Shown in pieces: positions 11,077 through 25,140 of a DNA stretch of 64,000 nucleotides. Made by a program: the position numbers and the translations under genes. Within the stretch, counting starts at the first letter, position 1. Each line of letters begins with the position of its first letter. The notes beneath the pieces are model-generated. The model was not told where the DNA came from. It saw only the letters and a list, made by a program, of their open reading frames with translations, and did not search any database. The stretch comes from Rotaria socialis (Eukaryota; Rotifera; Eurotatoria; Philodinida; Philodinidae): positions 1 to 64,000 of the forward strand of contig CAJNYU010001055.1 of the NCBI GenBank assembly GCA_905331475.1, in the 5' to 3' direction.

Positions 11077-12771
11077 TTATAACCAAACATAAAGAAAACG
11101 ATAATTACTCTTATAACGAATAATATTTTTAAGGTGAATCAAATTTGCATTATCCCAATCTTGATCAAGTGCAAAAAGTTCTAGAAACATTAAATATTTT
11201 AAATAATTATCATTATCATTTTGTCCAATAATTGTTAATAAAATTTTCTCAAATGAATGTATTTTATTATCAACAGCAAAGCTCATTGAATGTAAACTAG
11301 GAAAAATAGGTATTAGAATATTTTTTAAACAATCAATTGATAAACTTTCTGTCAAAGTTAATTGTAACTTTTTAATTCGTTTCATATTTTGACGCATGAC
11401 TTCATTAGTTTGAAATGTTATCAGATGATTTAATGGCAATGTTAAAGAATTTAAATTTGTCATTTTAGTTAATAATTGTACAACAAAACCATCTGTTAAA
11501 CATGTACCGTGTAATTCGAAATGTTTTAAATAAACAAATGATATCGATTGATTCAATAATAAACGTGATTGATGTTCAATCGGTGTTATATTTTCATAGA
11601 GACCTAAATAAAATGAATGAACGAGTGGACAACGTATGGTATGTTGTTGTTGATGAATTATTGTTTGATTTAATACTAAATCAAAATGATGTATACGTAA
11701 ATATGCATCGGACATAGTTTTTAACGATGATTTCTTAATAGAATTATTCGAATGTGGTTTCATATATGGTATGGTGCATAGAATATGTTTATAGGATGTT
11801 ATTTCATAAATAATTCGAATATTATTTTTAAGAAAAAAATCTAGATCTTGAAATTTTTTTGTTATGAAAATAAGATGACGTTGAGGATCAATATTTAATG
11901 ATATATGTAAATCGAAAATTTTCAATTGATTTAATTTATTTGTAAATAAATTATTCCAACGTTCGTTATCAATGTGTTCATTGTCATAAGACGATTCCGT
12001 ACCGGTCGTATATGTATAAATAAAGGATACTAAATTTGGACATAAATCCAGAAGATATTCAATATACATAAATGGTATTGAGCATACATTTAATTTTAAA
12101 TAATTTAATAATAATAAAGGTCTTTGAAAAGTTTGATTTAAATTAAATATTATTGAAGAATTATCTGAGACTTGACATGTTAAATGTTTTAAATAGATCA
12201 TGGAATGTAATAAAATAAAAAGACTGCTTATATCAGGTATTTTGAAATTGAATTCTTCAATAAAATAATTTTTTTCTGAAATATTCGATGATAGAATATC
12301 AATTTGACAATTCGATAATCGACAAATACGTACAGATTCCGAAATAAATTCTATTGGTATAACTAAATAATCTGTTGTTTTAATTACCAATATTCTTAAA
12401 AGTGGAAAATAAGAAATTAATCTTGTTAATTGTTCGATTGTTGGTTCAGTTAATACTAATGTTTCCACTTGTTCGTGTTCACTATATTTTGTTTGTTCAA
12501 GATAATAGTCAATTCCATCTATGGTTTGTTTATTTGATAATTTTATTGAGCAAATTTGTTGATGAAAGTTTGGTAATATATAATGACATGTATATAGAAA
12601 CAATTTCTTTTGTATATATGATAGATCAAGGTGTAGACAAATGCCATGAATAATAGAATTTAAACGTTTATTTAAATTATAAAATGAATAGATTAAATCA
12701 CAACTTGATATATAATCAAAGATTTCTAAGAAAATCTCATCTGGCATTGATTCAAGATTTTTATGGTTCAT
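11077..12771 (-). CDS. F-box protein, LRR-like C-terminal body
   Basis: This is a single uninterrupted frame of 564 aa from the ATG at 12771. Residues about 5-45 (LESMPDEIFLEIFDYISSCD..., then FYNLNKRLNSII) form an F-box, the SKP1-binding module of SCF ubiquitin ligases: L-P-x-E-I-x-x-x-I-F core followed by a helix with conserved leucines. The remaining roughly 500 residues are leucine/isoleucine-rich with irregular LxxLxL pieces (for example LNSLTLPLNHL, LKKLQLT-like strands), consistent with a degenerate leucine-rich-repeat solenoid that would bind substrate. The codon use and asparagine/isoleucine-rich composition match the other genes here. Large families of intronless F-box/LRR genes of this kind occur in bdelloid genomes. 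Substrate unknown; the F-box call is firm, the LRR call moderate. Confidence 0.75.
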   Translation of the reverse strand: MNHKNLESMPDEIFLEIFDYISSCDLIYSFYNLNKRLNSIIHGICLHLDLSYIQKKLFLYTCHYILPNFHQQICSIKLSNKQTIDGIDYYLEQTKYSEHEQVETLVLTEPTIEQLTRLISYFPLLRILVIKTTDYLVIPIEFISESVRICRLSNCQIDILSSNISEKNYFIEEFNFKIPDISSLFILLHSMIYLKHLTCQVSDNSSIIFNLNQTFQRPLLLLNYLKLNVCSIPFMYIEYLLDLCPNLVSFIYTYTTGTESSYDNEHIDNERWNNLFTNKLNQLKIFDLHISLNIDPQRHLIFITKKFQDLDFFLKNNIRIIYEITSYKHILCTIPYMKPHSNNSIKKSSLKTMSDAYLRIHHFDLVLNQTIIHQQQHTIRCPLVHSFYLGLYENITPIEHQSRLLLNQSISFVYLKHFELHGTCLTDGFVVQLLTKMTNLNSLTLPLNHLITFQTNEVMRQNMKRIKKLQLTLTESLSIDCLKNILIPIFPSLHSMSFAVDNKIHSFEKILLTIIGQNDNDNYLKYLMFLELFALDQDWDNANLIHLKNIIRYKSNYRFLYVWL

Positions 12772-15700
12772 CGTCGAAGCGAAAGATAAGCAAAGAAAAT
12801 AATGATCTATCTATATGTGTGTGTAACTATGCATCATTTAAATGTGAAGAATGGTTGAGTGAACGATAATGAAGACGAGAATAGAAGAAGAAAGAAACTG
12901 GTGCGTATTTTTTATACTCCTCCTATTCTAACGGTAATATCATATCGGACTATTACACAAGGTGATGCTATACGACAAAGTATTACTCTAATTATGTAAT
13001 CCTCACCCTACAGTTTGCTATATTCTTTCTTTCTTCCTTTTGTCTTATACGATAGCTTGAACAAGCAAAACCTTTCTTTCTGCGGCTATTGCTTCATAAT
13101 TAGCTGTCTGCATATGTATAAACAAATGTCCTTGTCAATATCAAATACACATATCAAGAATGGAAAAAATGAGATATACATCCCACAGAATGCCGAATAA
13201 GGCAAAAGCAAAAACGACATGATATGTTGTGGATGATAAAGTGTGTAATTGCCCCTGACACGTATGTTCCGAGTAACACATCCTTGCCGATCATGACAAA
13301 CTACAGGGAATAGAATGACGAGATTTCAGAATCATTAATTATGTTTTTAGTCAAAGAAGAAAAACTTCAATTTTGTAATCGAGTTCGAATTGACCAAACA
13401 AAATAGAGACACGATAAACAGCAATAGATATAAGTAAATAATATGAAATTAGAAATGATAAAAGAATGAAAAGATGAATACATATGACTTCATAACGCCT
13501 TGTTCATACATATCAATATTGACATAATTCGTCTCAAACAAAAATAAAATAGAATACCAAAAGATTAATATGACACTTGTGAATTGAGGATTATACTAAC
13601 ATAATTAAAATGATTATGTTGCTTGATTAAACAAAGAAAAAAAACAACAACAACAACAACTATTCCATTATATACTATTTATGATTATAGGTGTTTAGTA
13701 GGTTTGCCTATAAAAAGATTATTATTTCAAAAATTTATTAGAACTCACAATTTCTTGATGTTGAGAAATTGGCAGTCTTAAATATTTTTTTCTTTTAAAA
13801 GTATGTATGGGAAAATTCGAAGCATGAGATCCCTCCAGTCTGTTTCTTCTTTATGACCATATCACTGGATTCATTAAATTGCATTTATTTATAGTTATGA
13901 TTTGATATTTCTTGTCAGCACGATAATGGCAATTGATAGAATATTTTTGATCGAATTCTTATGCTCTATTTTGTTTCCTTTTTTGGGATTAATCCATACA
14001 AATCCTTTCCTTCCTAATTATTGCATATAGCTACACAAAGAATTCCGTCGAATGCAAACACCATACATAGAAAGGTTCGTTTTTCACACGCACACCCATA
14101 TTTCGCCTTATTAGCAGACAGGTTATTTGGTAACGAAGAAAATAACAACAAATACGTCTTGACTCATCTTCTGTTAATAATCACCTGTATCAGCTAGACA
14201 TATATCATTCGAAAGCGGGCTATTTTCTGTTTACAAAAATATTGTTTAACCATATATCCGTTCGCCCTTCGCATAATTCACACTCAATATTAAGTGACAA
14301 TTATTCGATACGTATGTGTCGAAGACAGAGAGAGCGATAGAAAGTCAAATGATTCGACTTAACGAGATCAAACCTTAGTTTGTCATTGAATTAAACGCTA
14401 CTATAAATTCTAGCTCAAATAATTTTTTATCGTATAAAAAATTGTGACTAGAATTTTTTTTTTATAATAGATCAAAATTCTCTTTAAAGATTCAATTGAA
14501 TTATGTTGAAAGTGATTTTGTTTTTCAAACTCGAAATTTTGCATATTCTTTAAAGTTTATTGTATTTCAAGGAACAGCATTTTTTTATGATGATTTTAAG
14601 CAAACATGAATTTAACCTTTGATAAAATGTTCTTCATGCAATTAAATATAGAATGAATCAAACTCAAATGTTTAATGCTGTGAAATCAACCAATGACAAT
14701 GTCGAATACTAGTATTAATTCTACAAAAATCAATACGAAAATAACAAAGCCATCACGTAATCCATTCAACATAATAAAATTTTATTTGCCATTCAATCTT
14801 CGTTTTTCATGTTTCAATTTGATCGAACTCAGTGACATAAGATTTGCTTACTGAACACAAAAAAGAGGGGCCGATTGATTCAATTTAAATTAGCATTTTG
14901 TTTTGTCAATAGGTAACTAAATCTGACAAAAAAAGTGGAGCGACAGCGGTAGTTTCCTTGATTCGTTCATTCCACTTTGTTCTTCTAGTCGTAAAAGGAA
15001 TTCGATCTGTGTCATATGTTGATCGAAACTAATTGTTGTCCATGATATTTTGAATAAAATACTAACAAAAATCGATTAATTGAAATGAAAGAAGAAAAAT
15101 TCATATTTTTTAAAGGTTTCAGTTACTTCAACCGATAGAAAATATTTGTTCGTGAATATTATGTATGTGTATCGGTAAAAGAAAGAGAAAGGAAGGAGAG
15201 CTCAAGGTTTTAGTCTAAAGCCGCACGCAAGTACACACGAACGATGGTGAAGGATTACGACCATCATCACCATACTGTATTAGCATTCAGATTTAGTGGT
15301 CGATAGTGAAGCTCACACACGTATATATAGATATAGATATAGATATTTTTCCTACTCAATAATAACAACAATTTGATCGAATTGCATACGCATTTGGTAA
15401 GTTATTTGAAATTTTATTTTTTGTATTATCAGTCAAGAGGAAATTTTCTTCTGAAAATCAATTTGCATTAACTATATAGATCGACAGACGGAAACTTAAA
15501 ATGTCTATGCAATACTCATTTGCATAATAATCATTATTAAATGAAAAAGAGTTCCTTTTTTTTTGTTTCTTCGTTGTGTTCTCATCTTTTCGAAAGACTA
15601 TTTTGAAAAAAATAGACGAATGAATCGTTTCTTTTGTTTCTTCTTGTTGAATATCGAGTGTCATCCAATCTCAATATTCATGATAGATGAAAAACAACAT

Positions 15701-16212
15701 AGGTGTAGATGTGCACGTCTGGTCATAGAACGAACAAGCGACCGAAACAATTCAACATTTGCCCAATGCTTAGCAGGGCAAGGGATTAGTGCACGTAATG
15801 AAAAAAAAAGAGACGAACGAGAATAATGCGTTTTTGTTATTCTCGTCTCTGATATACTTTGCCCCCCCCCCTCTTCCTACTCCTCTTATTCTTCTTCTTC
15901 TTCTTCTTTTCCATTATGACACCCATACTAAATCAATAGGAATGTGTAAACCAATGAGAGAAAAGTTAAAACGGAAACAATTCCGTTTTATCGATGAAGG
16001 GAAAATTAAATAAATCAACAGAAAATATTCACTGTGACATATTTTTTATTATTGAGAAAACGGAAATGAACATTTCTCTCTTTTCACATTAGTATAAGTA
16101 TATTCAAAATCGATTTTTCATTTTTTGTTTCATTTTTTTTCTTTGTATGCACCAAATAAACGCATGTGCAAGAGAGAAACATTGGTCAAAAAAAGGCACA
16201 ACAAAAAAACGT

Positions 16213-16245
<33 letters not shown>

Positions 16246-16327
16246 CACTAACATACATAAAAAGCAAAAAAAGCTCGTCTTTTCCTTTTTTTTCTTATTT
16301 TTATTGTGTATCACAAAATGTTTTCGT
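12772..16327. other. Gene-free spacer with low-complexity tracts
   Basis: No supported gene. Contains a C10 run at 15862-15871, a CTT tract near 15889-15908, a GATATA tract near 15325-15345, and the (GA)n tract that follows at 16213. The part just left of 16328 is probably 3' untranslated sequence of the homeobox gene. Confidence 0.5.
16213..16239. repeat. (GA)n microsatellite
   Basis: An uninterrupted GA dinucleotide tract, about 13 units, some 90 bp downstream of the homeobox stop codon and probably inside its 3' UTR. Confidence 0.9.
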
Positions 16328-17678
<1,351 letters not shown>

Positions 17679-17686
17679 TCACCGGC

Positions 17687-17701
17687 GCTACAAAAATAAA
17701 A
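17687..17701 (-). promoter_or_regulatory. Splice acceptor just upstream of the Pitx start
   Basis: On the minus strand, a T-rich tract ending TTTTTGTAG is followed by CGCCGGTGATACACAAAA and then the Pitx ATG. It implies either a 5' UTR intron or a spliced-leader trans-splice site; the sequence alone cannot tell which. Confidence 0.5.
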
Positions 17702-20700
17702 GAATCATAGATATATGTATATCATAATCCAGGATTAATTTTTGATGATGCCAAAAGATGATGAAGAATTTTTTGTTTTGTTTTCAATAAAGTTTTTGTA
17801 TCAAAATAAAGAGAAAGAAAAAGAAATAACTAAATCCGGTCAGATTAATACCTTTTTTCCTTTTCTATTTCTACACGCTAGTCTAATACTCGTTGTCGTT
17901 CGAATTGGTGTTGATTGTAAGATTTATGTTCATTAGTTACGAAAACGATTTTATGAGAAACATAGAGAGAGAGAAAAGAAGAAGAAGAAGAAGAAGAAAG
18001 GCAGCAGAAGAGAACAAGATTCGCTTTTTTCCTATTTTTTTGTCTGTCTATGTGTATGCCTTATAAAAAGACGAGAGCACGTGCCGGGAGAGACGCATCT
18101 AGAAAGAGAGAGAGAGAGAGAGACAGAAAAGAAAGGGATTAGTTGAGATACGTTAATTGAGAGAGAGAATATGAAACGTCTTTTTTTTCTATTGGTTTAG
18201 TGTTCTTTCAAGAGCCAATAGGAAGCGTATATGAATGTTATTTTGCTTCATTTATTTTGAGACGATGAGACGATGACGAACGGTATAATATCCTGATCTC
18301 AAGTATCTCAATAATTTCTAATAAATCACAATAAGAACAGATGTTTAATGGAAAAAAGAAATTTTTTTCTGATGACAATATTGAGAAAAGCCATTTCACA
18401 CTTAGATTTGAAATAGATAGTATATTCACGAAAGAGTAGTTAACGCCCGTTTTTTCCTCTCGTTTGTTTGCTTTCTTTGTTGTCTACAGTTGGATGTGAA
18501 AAAAAGAAAAAGAAAATAAATCGAACGATCGATCGATGATGAGAAAAAGGAGATTAACTCGTTTTTCGTTCTCTTTTTCCTACGATGATGAAAAGATGTA
18601 ACATGATGAGTATACGAAAAAGAAAATGATTTGTTGACTAAGAGCGGAGATGCATTTATATTGAGGTGCATTGATGAATATAATAGGTATGAAAGAGTTA
18701 GATTTCAAGTTCAAACGAAATAGTTTATTTGTATGATTAGGAATAATTGAGATATAAACTAAAGGTGCAAGATCAAACATAAGTGTCCCATGCCATTGAC
18801 CAGTTTCCAAGAAACGGTCTTCGTTTTTTACTCACATCATTTTCCAATCATTTCGCTTCATTGTATTTTACTGTAAGGACCGCCACTTTTCCACGGTTAC
18901 TGTCATACCAAATATCTGATTATCATCTCATTCAGTAGAGTAAAAAATAAAGAATAAAAGATGTTCTTCATTGTCTGTGTCTCTTTCTATTTTCTTCTTT
19001 GTAATTGTGTGTTTATCTTGTCCCACATTTCTTCTTCATCTTCTTCTCCTTTTTTTAATAGAACAATCAATTGACAGTCGAACGTGAGAAGACGACACGA
19101 AATAAACATAAGAAAGAAGAGAGTAGTGTATGTCACTCTGGGGAGAATGAATATATGTATACACCTCAACGATAGTGATGGTAGCCGTAACAAGACAAAC
19201 TTAGCATATAATTACATTGTTTCGTTGTCGAACGAAACGACAGACAGGCAAGCAGGAGGACGACCGATCTAAATGTCAGCTTGTGCAAAGAGACAAACAC
19301 GAGCATGACCCAGTTAGAATGATAAAGAAGAACAAGAAGTGAATCGATTCTTGTTCGAGCACGTCTCGTCCACAAAACAAAAAGATGACGTTGTTTTTTG
19401 TAGTGTACAAATAACTTTAAATTGGATCTTTACCAAACAGAAACATATTTCAACTAAGACATAAATATAGAATCTAATTAAACGAATTTTATTAATTAGT
19501 AAAAATGGTTTTTGTTCGCTGATCATTTTTCAATTTATAACATAATTGCATAATAAGATTTTCATTTTACGTAATGACATTATTTGATAGAACCATTCTT
19601 ATATAGCTACGAATAATTTGTAATCCAGCTTGATATTCATTAACATGCATATCTATAGTTATGCGTAATGAATATTGAATTGTTAAGTATTTAGTTGATA
19701 TTTTTACAATAGCATTATATAGAAATCGATGACAGGACCAAGCAATGTTTGCCCAGTTTTTGGAAATATATTCACGTTTGATGTGCACATTGTTTCATGT
19801 TATATAAATAAAATGAATGCTAATCGAAATCATAGATTTATCCACACCCAAAGATGCTCCTATTGGGAAAGAATCGTATTTAAAATAATGTATAATAGTA
19901 AAAATCAAATTTAAGAAATCTTTCATGTCAACTGGAGAGATTACAAAGTTTGCTACCCTTTTTCAATCTCTCACTGTTTTTCGACAATATTGCATGTTTA
20001 TAAGTTTCAATTTTTAAGAAAATTTGATTAAAAGCTTTACTGTTACTATTAGTAACTATTACTTGGTTTAAAAATAACGATTGAATCATTCAATACAGAG
20101 AGATTCGAATAGGATTGGAAGACATTTTGGCTTCGTGACAATTGAAATATTTCTCTTCTCATAAAGACTACATGATTTATCGAATGAAATATGGAGTGTT
20201 GATATTTAAGAGATAGAATTGGTAAATCAACTTATTATCGTATTGCTCGTGCCTTCTGTGATTGTTTGAATGCTTGATTTCATTCCGTCTCTCTTATGAT
20301 GTTCGACATGTAAACATATTTTAGCCTTTAGTAGAAGCTAAAGCAATGGCTAGTAAATCGAATTTTAATAAACTATTGTGTGTTACATTTCCATCATTGC
20401 TCTTATTTATTTGAATAAAATCTTGTACTGATAAAGAATTGTTACTATCTCCAATTCAAGTCAATATCAAACATAGCTTTTTATTAGTTTGATTGAGATA
20501 GAAAAAAAGAGGAATATTTTTTGTAGATCCAAATGAATTATAATACACTCTTAAAAAGTCAAATAATTCACGAAGTTTTCAATCGATTCTGAGTTCTGAT
20601 AATGCACATAAGGTGGAGTCTATAGTGCTATGCAAAATTATCTTCGAACCTTTGCTCAGAACTATTGCCATTCTACTTCAAGTTAAGTCTATGATAAGAT

Positions 20701-23700
20701 ATATACCAATGAACCAAATGAGGTGATAGGTCTGCCCGAAATTGTCTCTAGAAGCAAAGGCATCTGTTTTTTTGGCACCTATGAAACTCGAGAATGGGAA
20801 TTTTTCATTTGACCTAATTTTTTCTAAACATTTTGTACACAAATAAATCTATCTCGATTCTTACATCGTCTCTTAATTTCAAACAAATCCCAATGAATTC
20901 TGATGCTTTCACAATCGTGTCCGTTCAAATTTTGGTAAATCCCTAAAACTTTAATTGATTCACTTTAAAAGATGCTGAATTCAGCAACTTTTGGAGAAAA
21001 CTATATCAGCTCAAAGTATTGTGAACGAAAAAAAAACCATCAGAGCTGTATGGCGGATATTTTAGTTTTATTGTAGTGATTTTTCATGAAGAAAAGCAGA
21101 TTGTCTTAGTACTATAAAAAGTTCAAGTCCCAAATTAATCAACCTAAACGCCAACTAAAATAGTAGCATTAGAAATAAATGACCGTCAATTTTTAACTTT
21201 CAAAAAAGTACCAACACTTAATGCATTGTCTCCTGGAGTCCACAAGATAGAGTAATTACTGTTGTCTACCCCATTAAATTCGTTGCACTGATTCAACATA
21301 TTATGCCTTCTAACTAGCATGAAAATACAAACTGCCCTTAATGAAAAATTTTGCCATGATAAACTAATCATTCTATATTCGTACAAAAGTCATTCGAATA
21401 AAAACTTCTAAGAGAATCGACTATTTTCTATATTAATTCTTACTTGTATCAAATCGAACTAAATTCTGAATGATGCATTCGAAGATTTTAGCCCATATGC
21501 TAAATTAAACGACGCCGATCAGTCGTCAAATTACTGTATTAATCAGAGTACCAAAAAAAAAAGAAACGACTGGAGATTATACAAAAAATTGATATTTAAA
21601 TATCAGATAATCATGTTTGTCACAAATAAAATTTAGAAATCAGAAGATTACTAGCAGGCTTAATCTTTAAATCCAAAAGTTTTATTTGAAGCTGAAGCTA
21701 CATTGGATAAATCTTGCTTGGAAAATGGTGGAGCTTTTGCCCAGATTAACGTTTTATATGATCAACTGATAATAGAAAATATTTCGAATATTGGCTTAAC
21801 TAAATCATTTTTATATTCTCCTGCAAATATCGGTAACAAAACTTGCCAATCGCTTTTATTTGGCTTCGGATATCTCTCTTTTCTTTAAACTTTACAATGA
21901 TGCATACGATAGTTACTCTCAATTTTGAAATACTATATTGATGACAACACTGAAATAGAATCATTTAAGAATTGTAATCTAAATATTTTACTTATGCACA
22001 TATTTTCTATTTGCCAATAAGTTCAAGTTAGAGAATCCACTGAAATGAAAACAACTTTTTATCAATTAAAGAGTGTAATAGTTTACGATTTCTTTTAAGT
22101 TGTCTTGAGAAATCTCAAATGATTGATTGCCAATGCAATAGACAAGCATCCAAAGTTAAGAGAGAATCAGCTTTTGAAATATAAAGTTGTGCATAACTAA
22201 TCAACAACTAAATTATTAAAAATAGAAATTCAGAATAGAATTTTTTGAATCTAATATGATATTATCGTGCAAAGCCACGTTATGATTCTTTGAAAGTTTC
22301 CTTTATATTTTTTTTATGCTTTAGAAAACCAAAATTAAAAGGATGTATATAAGTTTTCAGTACAACAGAAAATACAGATACTAACTGAAAAGTATCGTGC
22401 GCTAAGATTTCCGTTCTATATTTCAATCTTTATTTTCAGATGAGATACAGCTTTCTATGATTAGTTTTATTGAATGCGGAGAAGTTTTTTCAAGGTTCAA
22501 AAAAGAAAGTAGCTACTTATGAAAAGAAAAGAATATTTTCGTTGAAGATTTTGGCCGAAACAATCGCAAAGGATTAGAAACGCAAGAACAGAAGACTGAA
22601 TCCTTCGTTCTGAAATCAGAAATCTAAGAAGATTTATTTATCTTTTGCATCTCAAGTTTTTTTTTAAATTGACTTTCTTGTCATTCAGGCACGCTGTGGA
22701 GCATTTTTTTTCTATTCTCAAAGTGTTACCAAGTTAAATAGATTTTTCAATCATGCCTTTGATCTATTCAGGTAAAACTGCAATGGAACCGCAGATACAA
22801 TGGTTTGTCTTGTTTGGGCATTTTCTTACTATTAGAAATTCTTTGCATTGATTTTTAATCAATTTTTTAAAGAAACTTTTGCTTTGACGAAATATCAATG
22901 TAACTAGGAACTGAAATATTGCCATACTGCTTTAAAGAAGATACCTACTGTTATTCTCAATCATGTCAATATATAGAATGTCATTTAGTGTTAGCCAATA
23001 TGGGACAAACTTAAACTCAAATAAAACTAGAAACAAGGATTTCCTTTAACGTATAAAATTAAAATAAATGTATTTTATTTCATACTTCATTCTCGATTAT
23101 GGATTCATATATTTATGGAACTAACAAAATAAATTTCTTTTCTTTTTCAAGAACTCTTCCAACAAACTCAAAAGATTTCAAGATCAATTTTCTTCCATGT
23201 TTGCTAATAATACAAGATTCTCTCAATCAATCAAAATGCATAACATTATTATGACATAAATAGCTGCTTATTTTTGGCATTGTCATCTTCGATTATTTTG
23301 TTTTAGTATTATGTTGGTAATTATTTTGTAATTTGTAAAAGAATACCTAAATATTTCCAAGAAACTTCATTCAAACTTTTACAAGTCAACAAGAATATCT
23401 TTGAAAAAGCAAACAAGCAAATTCGAACCATATGAATATTAAGAATAGGACATCGTGACATTTTTGTTTCTATTTGCGAAAGAATCATATTATAATAAAC
23501 TCGATAAAGAAAATGTTACTATGCTTGACTTTTAACGCTCGAAAAAACAACTTATGTTTGTTACCATGCCTTGATATCGAGAGACCAGTAAGGTCAAAAT
23601 TTATTAATAACATCTCTGTACAGACAATCTCTAAAACGAGCTCCACAAAAATAGATATATATATATATATATATATATACATATTCTAATAGACTTTCCT

Positions 23701-24743
23701 ATAGTAATAATTCATAGATATAGATTTATCAAAATTTATAACAGTTTTTTTTTACACATAATATGGCTCTTTGTTTTAAATTTTGATGAGAGAAAAACTA
23801 TTCACTACTGTCAGTTTTTAATATCAAACTGGTTTGTAATTTCTTCAATGTTCTTCTTACAAAATGTATTCAAGGTAAATCGAATCGCTGTCAGCGATAC
23901 ATGTTTGCACATATCGATTGAAAACGTTACAAAAAGATAAATGTTTGATTATAGACGAAATGCATTTTTTTGTATTTTCTTTGTGTTGTATTACATTTTA
24001 GAAAAAAAAAGAAATCTCTCTTCTTACTCACATACAACTGTTCTTATACTTCTTTTCATCAAAAAATAGGTGATTATTAATAGTTTTTCAAGAGAAAAAG
24101 ATACTCGATTGGTAAGTTTTACGTGAAAATATGATGAACGGCAATGTTTCTTTTCTTTTTTGTACTTTCTTTCATCACCAAGGACTTTAAATAAATAGGG
24201 AAACAAATCATAACTCTAGATGCCGAGTCTATTTTTGATAGGAGAATGATCAATTCGTTTTATGAAAAGAAACAAAATTAGACTTAGGCATTCAAGAGTA
24301 TCATTTGTAAGACGAGCTTAGTACTTTGTTTTGCCAATTAATAAACTCTGTAGGCTGCTGCTGTTGATGTTTTTTTTATTCATGCCAAAAAGTACACATG
24401 TCTAAAAATCATGTTCACTATAATTATTTCTAGGACATACATAAAGTATATGAAAAACGATAAGGGTGGTCGGCCCATACTTTGGTAATGAAAAAAAAGA
24501 GGGGAAAGCAAACAAAAAAGAAAAAAAAACAGAAAGGCTTAGTAATTTTGACCATTTCCGGTTGTATACTACTTGTTTTCCTTGACTCGTAATAATGACT
24601 CGAAGCAAAACAAAAAAGAAAAGAATATCAATCGGATTGATTATCTTGAAATAAAAACACTAGTTCATAATTTTATTCTTTGACTAATTTTGGCTCTTTA
24701 TTTATTCCAAGTCCAAAATCAGATTCATCCTATCAGATCAAAA
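17702..24743. other. 7-kb gene-free region between Pitx and agrin
   Basis: No supported gene on either strand. The first kilobase holds purine-rich low-complexity tracts, including GAA repeats near 17975-17997 and (GA)n at 18105-18123, and an (AT)n tract lies at 23655-23679. A gene-like but start-less frame of about 73 codons at 19567-19788 (-) has no recognisable domain. The region could hold regulatory DNA of the developmental genes on either side, but no specific element can be named. Confidence 0.45.
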
Positions 24744-25140
24744 ATGATTCGAAATGGAAGGCTATTTTTCCTACCGATGCTGATTGTATCTATACAATCG
24801 TGTGCAATTATTAATATTTTACATATTAAAAATTCGGCTGATGTTATTTTTACCGGTCGAGTCCTTTCAATTCATCAATGGGCGTTGAATCAGCCATACT
24901 CAGCATTTGTTTGGGTGTTTCAAATACTCCACGGAGAATCCTATTTACTTGAACACTATCAATCGACACACATACAACGGCCACTCTATATTGTCGTCGA
25001 TAATTTAGTCGTGTGTGAAGGAAATTCACAATTAAAATATCACGATGTCAAGATATTTGGTGTCCGCATTACTCACGCACGATTTTATTCAAGTTTTACA
25101 CCATTACGAGTTACGCTAGCAAATATGAACGTAATCGAGG
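24744..25140 (+). CDS. AGRN: Agrin alternative first exon A: signal peptide + NtA domain
   Basis: Starts MIRNGRLFFLPMLIVSIQSC, a typical secretory signal. An NtA (N-terminal agrin) domain follows: ADVIFTGRVLSIH corresponds to the family's 'ANVVLTGTV', VDNLVVCEGN to the strand-loop with a conserved Cys, and TPLRVTLANMNVIEG to the closing 'MRITLRNLEEVEF'. In vertebrates NtA binds the laminin coiled coil and anchors agrin in basal lamina. The exon ends GAG G|GTAAGA in phase 1, matching the acceptor at 26814. The upstream frame is open beyond the ATG but has no other ATG. Confidence 0.85.

Noticed and set aside
19567..19788. 73-codon minus-strand frame with gene-like codons
   Set aside because: No ATG (it begins at GTG after an in-frame TGA). 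I considered a dynein light chain because of HIKREY, but the rest does not fit; no function assigned.
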